Positions 42,624 to 50,750 of a stretch of 64,000 nucleotides of DNA are shown here, one piece after another. The stretch spans positions 82,357 to 146,356 of the forward strand of contig CAYZNN010000004.1 in the NCBI GenBank assembly GCA_964479665.1, in the 5' to 3' direction. Numbering within the stretch: position 1 is the stretch's first letter; every line of letters begins with the position of its first letter. A program made the position numbers and the translations under genes. The stretch comes from UBA2287 sp964479665 (GTDB lineage Bacteria > Bacteroidota > Bacteroidia > Bacteroidales > Tenuifilaceae). A model generated the notes under the pieces. It had not been told where the DNA came from, searched no databases, and saw only the letters and a program-made list of their open reading frames with translations.

Positions 42624-43810
42624 GAACTACTTTTACCATCAGAATCCTTGCAGGGCTCCTTTTGGTTTTCAATCAAAATTTTTCGGTTGCTCAAAAGGTA
42701 AATATTAGCATTTTCAACGAGCTAAGCCTACAAACAGTTCTTGTAACACCCGTATCGGGTAACTATTCGCTAATTACTGGAAATGAGGAATTTATTCTAA
42801 GACCCAATCAACTTATATACATTTCCAAATCGGGCGATTCGGTAAAAGTTCGCGATATGTCGTCCAATCTAGGTACATGGAAAAGGGTTTCGCTGGTTGG
42901 TAAAACTGAAAATGACATAGTTAGAGTGAACCCCGTTTCACCAACCCAACCTGCCCGAATTTACGATGACAATCTGGGGTTTTATGCCGACTTCGACCGG
43001 TTAATGGTTGTAAATCTGGTTGATATCGACAAGTACGTTGCTGGAGTGGTCGATGCAGAAGCAGGCCCCTCGGCGTTAATGGAGTTTTACAAAGCGCAAG
43101 CGCTTCTTGCACGTACCTATGCACTGGGGCACCTCGAGCGTCACAATGGCGAAGGTTTCAACCTTTGCGATGAGGTTCATTGCCAGGCTTACAAAGGCAA
43201 ATCGATGCGCAACCCAATCATACTAAAGGCTGCTCAGGAAACTTCCGGCCAAGTAGTAATCGATGAAAGTGGTAATTTAATTGTGGGGGCTTTCCATGCC
43301 AACTGCGGCGGTGAAACCGCTAATGCCGGCGATGTTTGGCTTACACCAAAAAACTACCTTATTTCCGTTACCGACAGTTACTGCAGAAGTTCAAATAGTG
43401 CCAACTGGGAGGTTCGAATCCCTATTGATCAATGGAGAGAATTCCTAAAATTGAAAGGAATTGATGAAGAAAACATACCCGACAACAAACTGGCACAACC
43501 TTCAAAAAATCGCAATTACGACTATCGTGTTGGAGGCAAACTTATTCCGTTCACCGAAATTAGGAACCACTTTAAATTACGTTCGGCATTTCTTTCAATC
43601 GATGTGGTTTCGGGGAATATTCGTATTCGTGGCCGAGGATACGGACATGGTATTGGCATGTGCCAGGACGGAGCCATGCAAATGGCCCGTAGGGGGATGA
43701 GGTACGAAAAAATTCTTGACCACTATTTTACCAATGTAAAAATAGTTCCATACTCATCGCTAGATGCCAATCAGCACGTCGACGACGACGAAATAGCCAT
43801 TGACGAGTAA
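42620..43810 (+). CDS. SpoIID/LytB-domain protein (putative peptidoglycan-stem lytic enzyme)
   Basis: 396 aa with a signal peptide (leader through residue about 24). The SpoIID core is evident: VDIDKYVAGVVDAEAGPS, LLARTYALGHLERH, CDEVHCQAYKG, AFHANCGGET and GRGYGHGIGMCQDGAM. SpoIID-type enzymes are lytic transglycosylases on denuded glycans in spore-formers; in non-sporulating Bacteroidota the role is less clear. It overlaps lpxB by 4 nt (ATGA), so the two are translationally coupled. Confidence 0.85.
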   Translation: MRTTFTIRILAGLLLVFNQNFSVAQKVNISIFNELSLQTVLVTPVSGNYSLITGNEEFILRPNQLIYISKSGDSVKVRDMSSNLGTWKRVSLVGKTENDIVRVNPVSPTQPARIYDDNLGFYADFDRLMVVNLVDIDKYVAGVVDAEAGPSALMEFYKAQALLARTYALGHLERHNGEGFNLCDEVHCQAYKGKSMRNPIILKAAQETSGQVVIDESGNLIVGAFHANCGGETANAGDVWLTPKNYLISVTDSYCRSSNSANWEVRIPIDQWREFLKLKGIDEENIPDNKLAQPSKNRNYDYRVGGKLIPFTEIRNHFKLRSAFLSIDVVSGNIRIRGRGYGHGIGMCQDGAMQMARRGMRYEKILDHYFTNVKIVPYSSLDANQHVDDDEIAIDE

Positions 43811-43816
43811 ACTACC

Positions 43817-44728
43817 CTATCGGGTTTTTTCAGGACTAATAATATTAGGCTTGTGTTCAGGGTTCTTTTCGGGCGGTACGATGGGTGCTTTAGGCTTTTC
43901 CTGCTGGATGTTTCGCAGGTCAATATCGGCTACATAAACCCAAAGGCCATTTTCAAATTTAAAGCCATCGTAACTGAAATCGGGCCCGTAGAATTGATAA
44001 TTCCCAACCATGTCGGGACGTTGTGGTGAAAGGTGATCGAAAACTATCATTCCATGTTCCGAAGAGTAACGCAGCATCATTGTTGTGCGTGCCGAATACT
44101 CAAAAATAATTCGGTTTAGGATACTGTTATTCACCCTGAATGCCGGTGCCCCCAATTGGGGTTCACCCTGGTTATTGAACCAGAGCACTTCAATAACCCT
44201 ACGGGTTGAGAAAGTGTTATTCATATCGACCCCCAGAAGCAGATAGAGGGTTCTTGACCCAACAATTTCTTGTTGTATTTGGTAGTATAAAGCACCGTAC
44301 CATTTAAAGGGAGTCACTACTTCCATTTGAGGATTCAAAATCGCATCCCTCGAGTCGATTAGCCTATGGTTTAAAACACCATTGGGCCCTTTTACAACAA
44401 GAAAACCGAAGTATCGCTGGGTGCCTCCATTTTGGGGTATATTCCATGTAAATATTCTCACTTGCTTATCGGGCGACACCAGCGAACCAATATTTTTCAA
44501 CCTAGTAAATGGAAACTCGAAAGCACCCTCCAATCTCAATGCATCTTCGAACTGATCGACAAATTGGCTGTTCAAACGATTTTTTTCGGTTACCGATTGC
44601 GCTCGAACAATTGAATCGATTGTTGCCACCATCGATTCTTCAATCTGAGCCAATGTACTTTGAGCTTGTATCAAATAAGGCCAGCATATTACAATGCAAA
44701 AAGCCACAAAAAGAAATCGTTTAAACAT
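43817..44728 (-). CDS. Exported hypothetical protein
   Basis: 303 aa from ATG 44728 (MFKRFLFVAFC) with a cleavable leader ending IQAQ. The mature part is about 260 residues of mixed strands (for example FTWNIPQNGGTQRYFGFLVV, TRRVIEVLWFNNQGEPQLG), then a Pro/Lys-rich C-terminal tail (PIVPPEKNPEHKPNIISPEK). No family recognised. A TATTTTTG -7 element at 44758-44765 supports this start over the longer one at 44797. Divergent from the DUF6132-like gene. The two genes share a 52-nt intergenic region. Confidence 0.75.
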   Translation of the reverse strand: MFKRFLFVAFCIVICWPYLIQAQSTLAQIEESMVATIDSIVRAQSVTEKNRLNSQFVDQFEDALRLEGAFEFPFTRLKNIGSLVSPDKQVRIFTWNIPQNGGTQRYFGFLVVKGPNGVLNHRLIDSRDAILNPQMEVVTPFKWYGALYYQIQQEIVGSRTLYLLLGVDMNNTFSTRRVIEVLWFNNQGEPQLGAPAFRVNNSILNRIIFEYSARTTMMLRYSSEHGMIVFDHLSPQRPDMVGNYQFYGPDFSYDGFKFENGLWVYVADIDLRNIQQEKPKAPIVPPEKNPEHKPNIISPEKTR

Positions 44729-44757
44729 AATGGGGATTTTTACGTTTAATAGCATGA

Positions 44758-44765
44758 CAAAAATA
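44758..44765 (-). promoter_or_regulatory. Probable -7 element for the 43817-44728 gene
   Basis: Minus strand TATTTTTG, a full TAnnTTTG match, 30 nt before the ATG at 44728. No -33 box seen. Confidence 0.4.
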
Positions 44766-44780
44766 GACAAATTTTGAGCT

Positions 44781-45041
44781 ATGACACTAAACGACATTTT
44801 TCGACGAATATTTTCGCTCAGAACGCTGATAGGAGTTGTTGCAGGAGCTGCATTGGGATACGCATATTACTATTTTATCGGGTGCAGAGGGAACTCATGC
44901 CCCATGTGGGCCGATCCTGTAAGAAGCAGCCTAGTTGGAGCAGCCTTTGGATTTCTACTTCTTGTAGACACAAGACCTAAAGCCAATCGAAAGCCTGAAG
45001 AAGAATCGAACAAACATCACGAATCTGATCTGGTGAAATAG
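44781..45041 (+). CDS. Small membrane protein, DUF6132-like
   Basis: 86 aa. Two membrane helices (about 15-33 and 48-64) separated by a loop with two cysteines, GCRGNSCPMWADP, which matches my memory of DUF6132-type proteins. Glycine-rich helix GVVAGAALGYAYYYF. Function unknown. The 3' end overlaps the convergent aminotransferase gene by 65 nt on the opposite strand. Confidence 0.62.
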   Translation: MTLNDIFRRIFSLRTLIGVVAGAALGYAYYYFIGCRGNSCPMWADPVRSSLVGAAFGFLLLVDTRPKANRKPEEESNKHHESDLVK

Positions 45042-46164
45042 TCAAGGGAGGGGCAATGCGAATGGCTGTGTTGCAGAATAAAAACCAGTCGGTAATAACA
45101 CCCTCCTTGAGCAAGAACGATATGCATTTCTGAACCTTTTCGAAGTCACCCAATTCAATGGCAATAAGAAGGCCAGCCGACCTGAATTCTTTAACAGCCT
45201 TATGGCCCGAAAGTAGCTGCTCGAATATTTTTTCTTTTTCCTTTACAGATTCGACAAGCCTATTTTCCAAAATAAAGTTTATTGAAGCTATTGCTGCAGC
45301 ACATGAAACCGGGTGACCACCAAAAGTTGTGATATGCCCTAGAGGTGGATTATAGCTAAGGTGCTGCATAATATCTTTTGTCGATATGAATGCCCCCAAG
45401 GGCATGCCACCACCAAGGGCTTTTGCTAAAAGAAGAATATCTGGCTGAACCCCATATTTCTGAAATGCAAATAGGTTACCGGTGCGACCCATACCGGTTT
45501 GAATCTCATCGAAAATTAGCAATGCGCCTTCCTTGGTACATTTCTGCCTTAACTTTATTAAGAAATCGGCTGTGGGCACCCTAATGCCTGCCTCTGCCTG
45601 GATTGGTTCAATTATTACACAAGCCGTATGGCAACCGATTTCCTCAAGTCCATCGATGCTGTTGAAATCAACATGACGAACCATTGGCAATAACGGATAA
45701 AAGGGTTGCTTTTGCGCTTCGCAACTCATGAGGCTAAGCGAGCCATGGGTGCTTCCATGGTATGCATTTCGGTATGCTACAACTTCATAACGTCCGGTGA
45801 AGCGTTTTGCCAGCTTCAGTGCCCCCTCAACTGCTTCGCTACCCGAGTTCACAAAGTACACACTATTCAGTTCATTGGGCAATAGGTTTGTTATTTTTTG
45901 AGCCAGTTCTACCTGTGGCGATTGAATATACTCGCCATAAACCATTAGGTGCATGTAACGAGAGGCTTGCTCACAGACTGCTTTTACAACAGCTGGATTA
46001 CTATGCCCAATATTACTTACCGAAATGCCAGAAATTAAGTCGAAATAGGACTTCCCCAATGCATCGAAAAGGTAAACCCCTTCTGCCTTTTCAATTTCGA
46101 GCCGAAGGGGTGAATCGGATGTTTGGGCTAAATACCTTAGGAATAATTCCCTTCTGTTCATCAT
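44977..46164 (-). CDS. Class III PLP-dependent aminotransferase
   Basis: 395 aa of the acetylornithine/omega-amino acid aminotransferase type. The PLP lysine is in LLAKALGGG, the Asp in FDEIQTGMGRTG and the phosphate cup in FVNSGSEAVEGALKLAK. Whether the donor is acetylornithine, succinylornithine or another amine is not shown. The start ATG overlaps the stop of the upstream LytTR gene (ATGA at 46161-46164), so translation is coupled to a regulator, an unusual pairing. The 3' end runs 65 nt under the DUF6132-like gene. Confidence 0.87.
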   Translation of the reverse strand: MMNRRELFLRYLAQTSDSPLRLEIEKAEGVYLFDALGKSYFDLISGISVSNIGHSNPAVVKAVCEQASRYMHLMVYGEYIQSPQVELAQKITNLLPNELNSVYFVNSGSEAVEGALKLAKRFTGRYEVVAYRNAYHGSTHGSLSLMSCEAQKQPFYPLLPMVRHVDFNSIDGLEEIGCHTACVIIEPIQAEAGIRVPTADFLIKLRQKCTKEGALLIFDEIQTGMGRTGNLFAFQKYGVQPDILLLAKALGGGMPLGAFISTKDIMQHLSYNPPLGHITTFGGHPVSCAAAIASINFILENRLVESVKEKEKIFEQLLSGHKAVKEFRSAGLLIAIELGDFEKVQKCISFLLKEGVITDWFLFCNTAIRIAPPLTISPDQIRDVCSILLQAFDWL

Positions 46165-46868
46165 TTATTAATAAGATTAATTTCACTCATTAATTTGTCG
46201 CGGTACGATTTTCCAATGGGAATTGTCTTTTTGCCATCGGTCATTTTAATAATTACTGAATTATCCTCAATGCTGAAAATTTGCCCAATATTCACTATAA
46301 AAGACCGATGCACCCTTTTAAAACGGCTCAAAGGGAGTTGCTGCTCAATAGACTTCATAGTAAAATGTATTGTGAATTTATCGGTAGTAGTAACAATAAC
46401 TACATAGTTCTCAAGCGCTTCAACAAATAGAATATCGTTGTATTTAACTCGAACAAGTGAGTTGTTCTTTTTCACAAAAATTTCCTTTTCACCATCGGTA
46501 ACGGTTTTATTCTTATCGAACCGTTCGAGCGACTTATTAACTGCCTTAAAGAAACGGGCATAGTTTATGGGCTTAAGCATGTAGTCGATTACGCTATGTT
46601 CGAATGCCTCGAGGGCATACTTTTCTTTGGATGAGATGATAATTACGGGAATAGCTGCCCCTATAGAGTTCAAAAACTCCATGCCGGTTATATCGGGCAT
46701 TTCCACATCGAGGAAAATTAGGTTTACCTCATTTCCCTGTCGTATATAATTAATGGCTTGTACAGGATCGGCAAACGATTGCTCGAGCAATAAAAAATCT
46801 GTTCTATTAACGTAATCCTCAACAACGCGTCTCGACAGGTCGTCATCATCTACTATTATACATCTCAT
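46161..46868 (-). CDS. LytTR-family response regulator
   Basis: 235 aa. REC domain (about 1-115) with the phosphoacceptor D54 in FLDVEMP and a Lys in YMLKPINY; LytTR DNA-binding domain (about 130-230) with RVHRSFIVNIGQI. No histidine kinase is adjacent, so it is an orphan regulator. Overlaps the aminotransferase start by 4 nt. Regulators of this kind bind tandem imperfect repeats upstream of targets. Confidence 0.9.
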   Translation of the reverse strand: MRCIIVDDDDLSRRVVEDYVNRTDFLLLEQSFADPVQAINYIRQGNEVNLIFLDVEMPDITGMEFLNSIGAAIPVIIISSKEKYALEAFEHSVIDYMLKPINYARFFKAVNKSLERFDKNKTVTDGEKEIFVKKNNSLVRVKYNDILFVEALENYVVIVTTTDKFTIHFTMKSIEQQLPLSRFKRVHRSFIVNIGQIFSIEDNSVIIKMTDGKKTIPIGKSYRDKLMSEINLINK

Positions 46869-46944
46869 TGCAAGGGCATTTTTTATTGAACGAAATTATG
46901 AAAAAATGATGAACACTACATTAAAAAATTGAACTTTTTACATT

Positions 46945-47625
46945 CTACTCCATTCTTGCCACTCTTTTTTCAATTGATTTCCAACTACGAACCGAAAGTC
47001 GTAACCATGTATGGAATAGATTCACTTTCTCTTCCTCACCAAATTCCCACATTATTGCTGGGTTGGACCGAATTCTTTCCATCAAATGATAAAGGCAAAT
47101 ACCAGCAGATACTGACAGATTATAACTTTCGGTTAGTCCGAACATAGGTATTTGTAAAAATTCATCGGCAATTGCCATGGCATCTTTCGAAACGCCACTC
47201 AATTCGGTACCAAAAACCAAAGCAATTGGTCCCTTTTCAACATTAAGGTTAGGCAAATATTTGCCTTCGGCATGAGGTGTTGTAACAACAACCCGGTACC
47301 CCTGTTCCTTAATTCGAGCCAAAGAATGGTTTGTTGCATTCTTGCCTGTAGGATACTTATGGATTGACAACCATTTGGTTGCCCCCATAACAACCTTTGG
47401 GTTAATTGTGTATTTATTTCTATTTTCAATAATATGCACCTCGTGTATACCCACGCACTCACATGTTCTGAGGACTGCACTAACGTTCTGCGACTGGTAA
47501 ATATCTTCGAGCACAACAGTTAGGTATCGAGTGCGATTGGCAATAGCATTCCTTAAGTTCGATAACCGGGCTTCGGTTACACAGTGCGAAAGCAACTCAA
47601 TGTATTTTTCCTGAAGAGAAAGCAT
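46945..47625 (-). CDS. trmH: TrmH-family tRNA/rRNA 2'-O-methyltransferase
   Basis: 226 aa SPOUT methyltransferase. The three motifs are present: NVSAVLRTCECVGIHEVHII, ALVFGTELSGVS and the knot loop PMFGLTESYNLSVSAGICLY. This pattern matches tRNA (Gm18) methyltransferases. Located 90 nt downstream of HU but separated by a terminator; a TTTG-N18-TACATTTT sequence in the gap may be its promoter, since it starts within the HU terminator. Confidence 0.85.
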   Translation of the reverse strand: MLSLQEKYIELLSHCVTEARLSNLRNAIANRTRYLTVVLEDIYQSQNVSAVLRTCECVGIHEVHIIENRNKYTINPKVVMGATKWLSIHKYPTGKNATNHSLARIKEQGYRVVVTTPHAEGKYLPNLNVEKGPIALVFGTELSGVSKDAMAIADEFLQIPMFGLTESYNLSVSAGICLYHLMERIRSNPAIMWEFGEEEKVNLFHTWLRLSVRSWKSIEKRVARME

Positions 47626-47667
47626 TTGAACTAAAGCAAGAAAATGTATGCATTAAGTATAAAAAAC

Positions 47668-47699
47668 AAAGGGGGCTCTTTGAAAAAGAGTCCCCCTTT
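47668..47699 (-). terminator. Terminator after HU gene
   Basis: Near-perfect hairpin: left arm AAAGGGGGCTCTT, right arm AAGAGTCCCCCTTT, one mismatch (C versus A), with runs of A and T on either side. On the minus strand it ends the HU transcript. Confidence 0.82.
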
Positions 47700-47715
47700 A
47701 ATGTGTGGTTTCAAT

Positions 47716-47988
47716 TTATTGAACAGAAGTGTTAAGATCGCTACCAGCTTTAAACTTAACCACTTTTTTAGCCTTAATGGTAATGGGCTTGCCAGTTTGT
47801 GGATTACGGCCTGTCCTTGCATTTCTCTTAGCAACAGAGAAAGAACCAAAACCTACAAGAGCTACTCTGTTACCTTTTTTCAAAGCAACTTGAGTTGTCT
47901 TTACAAAAGCGTCGAGAGCTTTCTTGGCATCAGCCTTAGTGATTTTTGCTTCAGCAGCAATTGCATCAATTAATTGAGCTTTGTTCAT
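47716..47988 (-). CDS. hup: HU-family DNA-binding protein
   Basis: 90 aa. The HU/IHF fold with MNKAQLIDAIAAEAK, KKALDAFVKTTQ, VGFGSFSV and the DNA-wrapping arm RNARTGRNPQTGKPI. Chromosome architecture. A full consensus promoter lies upstream (48034-48064) and a terminator downstream, so it is monocistronic and probably highly expressed. Confidence 0.96.
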   Translation of the reverse strand: MNKAQLIDAIAAEAKITKADAKKALDAFVKTTQVALKKGNRVALVGFGSFSVAKRNARTGRNPQTGKPITIKAKKVVKFKAGSDLNTSVQ

Positions 47989-48033
47989 AGTACTTAATTT
48001 TTAGGGTTAGAAATAGTTTATTACCTAACAAAA

Positions 48034-48064
48034 CAAAAATAGCGTAAATATTGGGTTCTCCAAA
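48034..48064 (-). promoter_or_regulatory. Bacteroidota-type promoter of HU gene
   Basis: Minus strand TTTG (48064-48061), 19-nt spacer, TATTTTTG (48041-48034). Both boxes and spacing are exact. It leaves a 5' leader of about 40 nt. Confidence 0.76.
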
Positions 48065-48436
48065 CATTAGAATTAAAAAAATGCTGGTTTTCAAGGTTTT
48101 TTTTGATTTTACTGCATTTTTTTGATTCTGAAGCTAATTTATTCAAAAAAAAAAATGAAATCCAAATGTTTTCTTAAAAAAATGGGGCTGAACAGAATAT
48201 TTTATCAACTATTTATCAACATTTACAGCCTTTTTAGATGAAATTGCACAATAAAAGAGCATTTAACAGCATTATATATACTTGATATTCATCTACTTAA
48301 CTTATATGTCCGCAATTTCAGTGTATTTCATACTGTTAAAGAAAAAATTAAAAGTAAAATATCCCTGTGAGTATTTAAAAAAAAGGACTTTTTCGCCAGT
48401 TAATGCTTCAAAGTTTTTTTAAAATGAAAAAAAGAG

Positions 48437-48444
48437 TAATTTTG
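48437..48444 (+). promoter_or_regulatory. -7 element of tRNA-Ser promoter
   Basis: TAATTTTG ends 4 nt before the first base of tRNA-Ser(TGA). A T-rich stretch lies about 16 nt upstream instead of a clean TTTG. Confidence 0.5.
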
Positions 48445-48448
48445 CAGC

Positions 48449-48538
48449 GGAGAAATGGCAGAGCGGTCGAATGCGGCGGTCTTGAAAACCGTTGAACCTG
48501 TGAGGGTTCCGGGGGTTCGAATCCCTCTTTCTCCGCCA
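48449..48538 (+). tRNA. tRNA-Ser (anticodon TGA)
   Basis: 90 nt with a 7-bp acceptor stem (GGAGAAA/TTTCTCC), long variable arm, T-loop GGTTCGAATCC, and encoded CCA. The anticodon loop reads CTTGAAA, giving TGA. All features are class II Ser tRNA. Confidence 0.95.
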
Positions 48539-48574
48539 AAAATTGAATGAGGCCATCGGGTCTCATTTTTTTCA

Positions 48575-48663
48575 GGAGAGATGCCGGAGCGGTCGAACGG
48601 GGCGGTCTCGAAAACCGTTGTCCGCTTTACAGCGGACCGAGGGTTCGAATCCCTCTCTCTCCG
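48575..48663 (+). tRNA. tRNA-Ser (anticodon CGA)
   Basis: 89 nt. Acceptor stem GGAGAGA/TCTCTCC, long variable arm TGTCCGCTTTACAGCGGACC, T-loop GGTTCGAATCC, and anticodon loop CTCGAAA giving CGA. The CCA is not encoded (discriminator G is followed by CAAA), unlike the first tRNA, although the two lie 36 nt apart. Confidence 0.93.
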
Positions 48664-48700
48664 CAAAGAGCGATTCCTTTAGGTGTCGCTCTTTGTTTTT
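48664..48700 (+). terminator. Terminator of tRNA-Ser transcript
   Basis: Perfect 10-bp stem (CAAAGAGCGA, 48664-48673; TCGCTCTTTG, 48686-48695) followed by TTTTT. The left arm abuts the second tRNA. Confidence 0.82.
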
Positions 48701-48783
48701 GGGGACCCTGAGGGTTCGAACCGAAGAGCGCAGCGACGAGCTCGCCCATCGGGCAATCTTCTGCAATGGCTACCAGGTATGAA

Positions 48784-48820
48784 TAAAAAAAGGGGCCTTT
48801 AAATATTGAGCCCCTTCCTA
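48784..48820 (-). terminator. Terminator of the ABC exporter gene
   Basis: Stem AAGGGGC (48790-48796) / GCCCCTT (48810-48816), followed on the minus strand by a run of seven T residues. Ends the transcript whose stop is at 48841. Confidence 0.75.
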
Positions 48821-48840
48821 TTAAAGTAAGGTGATTTTCG

Positions 48841-50658
48841 TTATAATGCTTGCAAATTGTACAATTTGGTATAGATACCATTCAATCCCAGCAATTCCTC
48901 ATGTCTCCCTCGTTCTACGATTTCTCCTTCGTGAAGCACACAAATTAAATCGGCATTTTTAACCGTTGAAAGCCTGTGGGCAATAACCAATGAAGTACGG
49001 TTTTTCATTAAATTCTCAATTGCTTCCTGAACCAACCTCTCAGACTCTGTATCGAGTGAAGAGGTAGCCTCATCGAGTATCATAATAGGTGGGTTTTTTA
49101 AAATTGCACGAGCAATGCTTAATCGCTGACGCTGTCCTCCCGAAAGTTTTCCGCCCCTATCGCCAATGTTGCTATGATAATTGTTAGGGGTTGCCATAAT
49201 AAAATCGTGGGCATTGGCAATTTTAGCTGCTGCAATAACTTGCTCAAATGTTGCACCCTCTACACCAAAAGCTATATTATTGAAGAACGTATCGTTAAAC
49301 AATATGGGCTCTTGGTTTACATTACCCATCAAACCTCTGAGGCTGCTTAGGGTAAACTCTTTTACATTTACGCCATCGAGAAGAATATCGCCTTCTGCAA
49401 CATCGTAGAAACGGGGCAAAAGGTCGACAAATGTGCTTTTACCTGAACCAGATTGCCCAACAAGGGCAACTGTTTTACCTTTCTCAATAGTAACATTTAT
49501 ATTTTTCAGTACTAGTTCTTTGCCATAGCTGAATGATACGTTACGATATTCAATTTTTGAACTGAACTCTTTTGCCACGGTGGCTCCAGCTGAAGAGCGA
49601 ATAGTATTTTCTGCAGCAAGAATTTCATCAACACGATCGGCTGAGGCCATACCCTTGAGCACATTGAAATAGGCGCTTGAGAACGATTTGGCTGGATTTA
49701 TAATCATGTAAAACATACCAATAAAAGCAATGAGACCGCCAGGGGAAAGGGTGCCGGTACCTTCAATCACAATTTTACCACCATACCAAAGCACCAGAAC
49801 AACCACAATGGTACCTAGAAACTCGCTGAGGGGCGTTGCCAAGTCGCGTCGACGCCACATGCGGGTCATAATGTCGGAATAGAAGCGGTTCATGTTAATA
49901 AACCGCTTATTCATTTTTTCTTCAGCATTAAAGGCTTTAATAATTCTTAATCCGCCAAGAGTCTCATCCATAATCGAGAGTAAGGCACCCAACTTCTTCT
50001 GCCCTTTAAACGATGTTTTTCTTAAATTTTTTCCCACTCGGCCAATCAACCCTCCTGTTATTGGCAACATTAATAAAACAAACAGCGTTAACTTTGGACT
50101 TATCATAATAAGTCCAAAAAGGTGAACAAGGATAATGATTGGGTCACGAAAAATCATTTCAAGCGAACGAATAATAGAAACTTCAATTTCGTTTACATCG
50201 TTTGTCATTTTGCTAATTATATCTCCTTTTCGTTCTTCGGAATAGTAACCCAAGGGAAGTTCAATAACCTTTGCATAGAGGGCGTTGCGTATATCGCACA
50301 CAACCCCATTACGGAGTGGCGCAAGGTACCACAAGGCCATGTACGAAAAGAAATTCTTAAATAAGGAGGTTATTACAACCAGTCCTACAACAAATAACAA
50401 TGCTGTAGACTGACCATGGTCGGTAACTAATTTTCCTAAAAAGAAATTGAAATAGCTAGTTACACCCTCAACGGTTAGTTCAAATTCGGGTCTGGCTGCT
50501 ATGGGCTTAATAGAGCCAAAGAGAACTCCCATAAATGGGATAATCATGGTTAAGGAAAAAAGTGAAAAAATGGCCCCTAGCACATTGGATAGCATACTTA
50601 ATACTGCCAACCATTTGTAAGGAAAAACGAAGCGTATTAGTTTAAGGTAACGTTTCAT
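48841..50658 (-). CDS. ABC transporter, fused permease/ATPase (MsbA-like lipid exporter type)
   Basis: 605 aa: six-helix type I exporter domain (about 1-320) and ATPase domain with GQSGSGKST (Walker A), the LSGGQRQRLS signature, MILDEATSSLD (Walker B and D loop) and IAHRLST (H loop). Family members flip lipid A core or export drugs and peptides. No substrate-defining feature was seen; MsbA-like role is plausible because the window also has lpxB. It is not close to it. Terminator follows. Confidence 0.88.
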   Translation of the reverse strand: MKRYLKLIRFVFPYKWLAVLSMLSNVLGAIFSLFSLTMIIPFMGVLFGSIKPIAARPEFELTVEGVTSYFNFFLGKLVTDHGQSTALLFVVGLVVITSLFKNFFSYMALWYLAPLRNGVVCDIRNALYAKVIELPLGYYSEERKGDIISKMTNDVNEIEVSIIRSLEMIFRDPIIILVHLFGLIMISPKLTLFVLLMLPITGGLIGRVGKNLRKTSFKGQKKLGALLSIMDETLGGLRIIKAFNAEEKMNKRFINMNRFYSDIMTRMWRRRDLATPLSEFLGTIVVVLVLWYGGKIVIEGTGTLSPGGLIAFIGMFYMIINPAKSFSSAYFNVLKGMASADRVDEILAAENTIRSSAGATVAKEFSSKIEYRNVSFSYGKELVLKNINVTIEKGKTVALVGQSGSGKSTFVDLLPRFYDVAEGDILLDGVNVKEFTLSSLRGLMGNVNQEPILFNDTFFNNIAFGVEGATFEQVIAAAKIANAHDFIMATPNNYHSNIGDRGGKLSGGQRQRLSIARAILKNPPIMILDEATSSLDTESERLVQEAIENLMKNRTSLVIAHRLSTVKNADLICVLHEGEIVERGRHEELLGLNGIYTKLYNLQAL

Positions 50659-50750
50659 TGATTAGAAGGAATTATGCATAAACAGCAAAAAATCGTTATT
50701 TAAGTATGATTTATATCTCTTACCTGTTATGCAATTAAAATGTATATTCG

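Larger units (their letters stand above)
47989..48448. other. 460-bp AT-rich intergenic region between HU and tRNA-Ser
   Basis: Carries the HU promoter at its left end and the tRNA promoter at its right end. Between (about 48090-48420) it is AT-rich with two TTATCAAC(A/T) words at about 48205-48222, each one mismatch from the TTATCCACA DnaA box. No gene or further structure was recognised. Confidence 0.6.

Noticed and set aside
48400..48881. Open frames with RDSNPR and EERSDE-type peptides over the tRNA region
   Set aside because: They are translations of tRNA-Ser genes and the attached repeat, a familiar false gene type.
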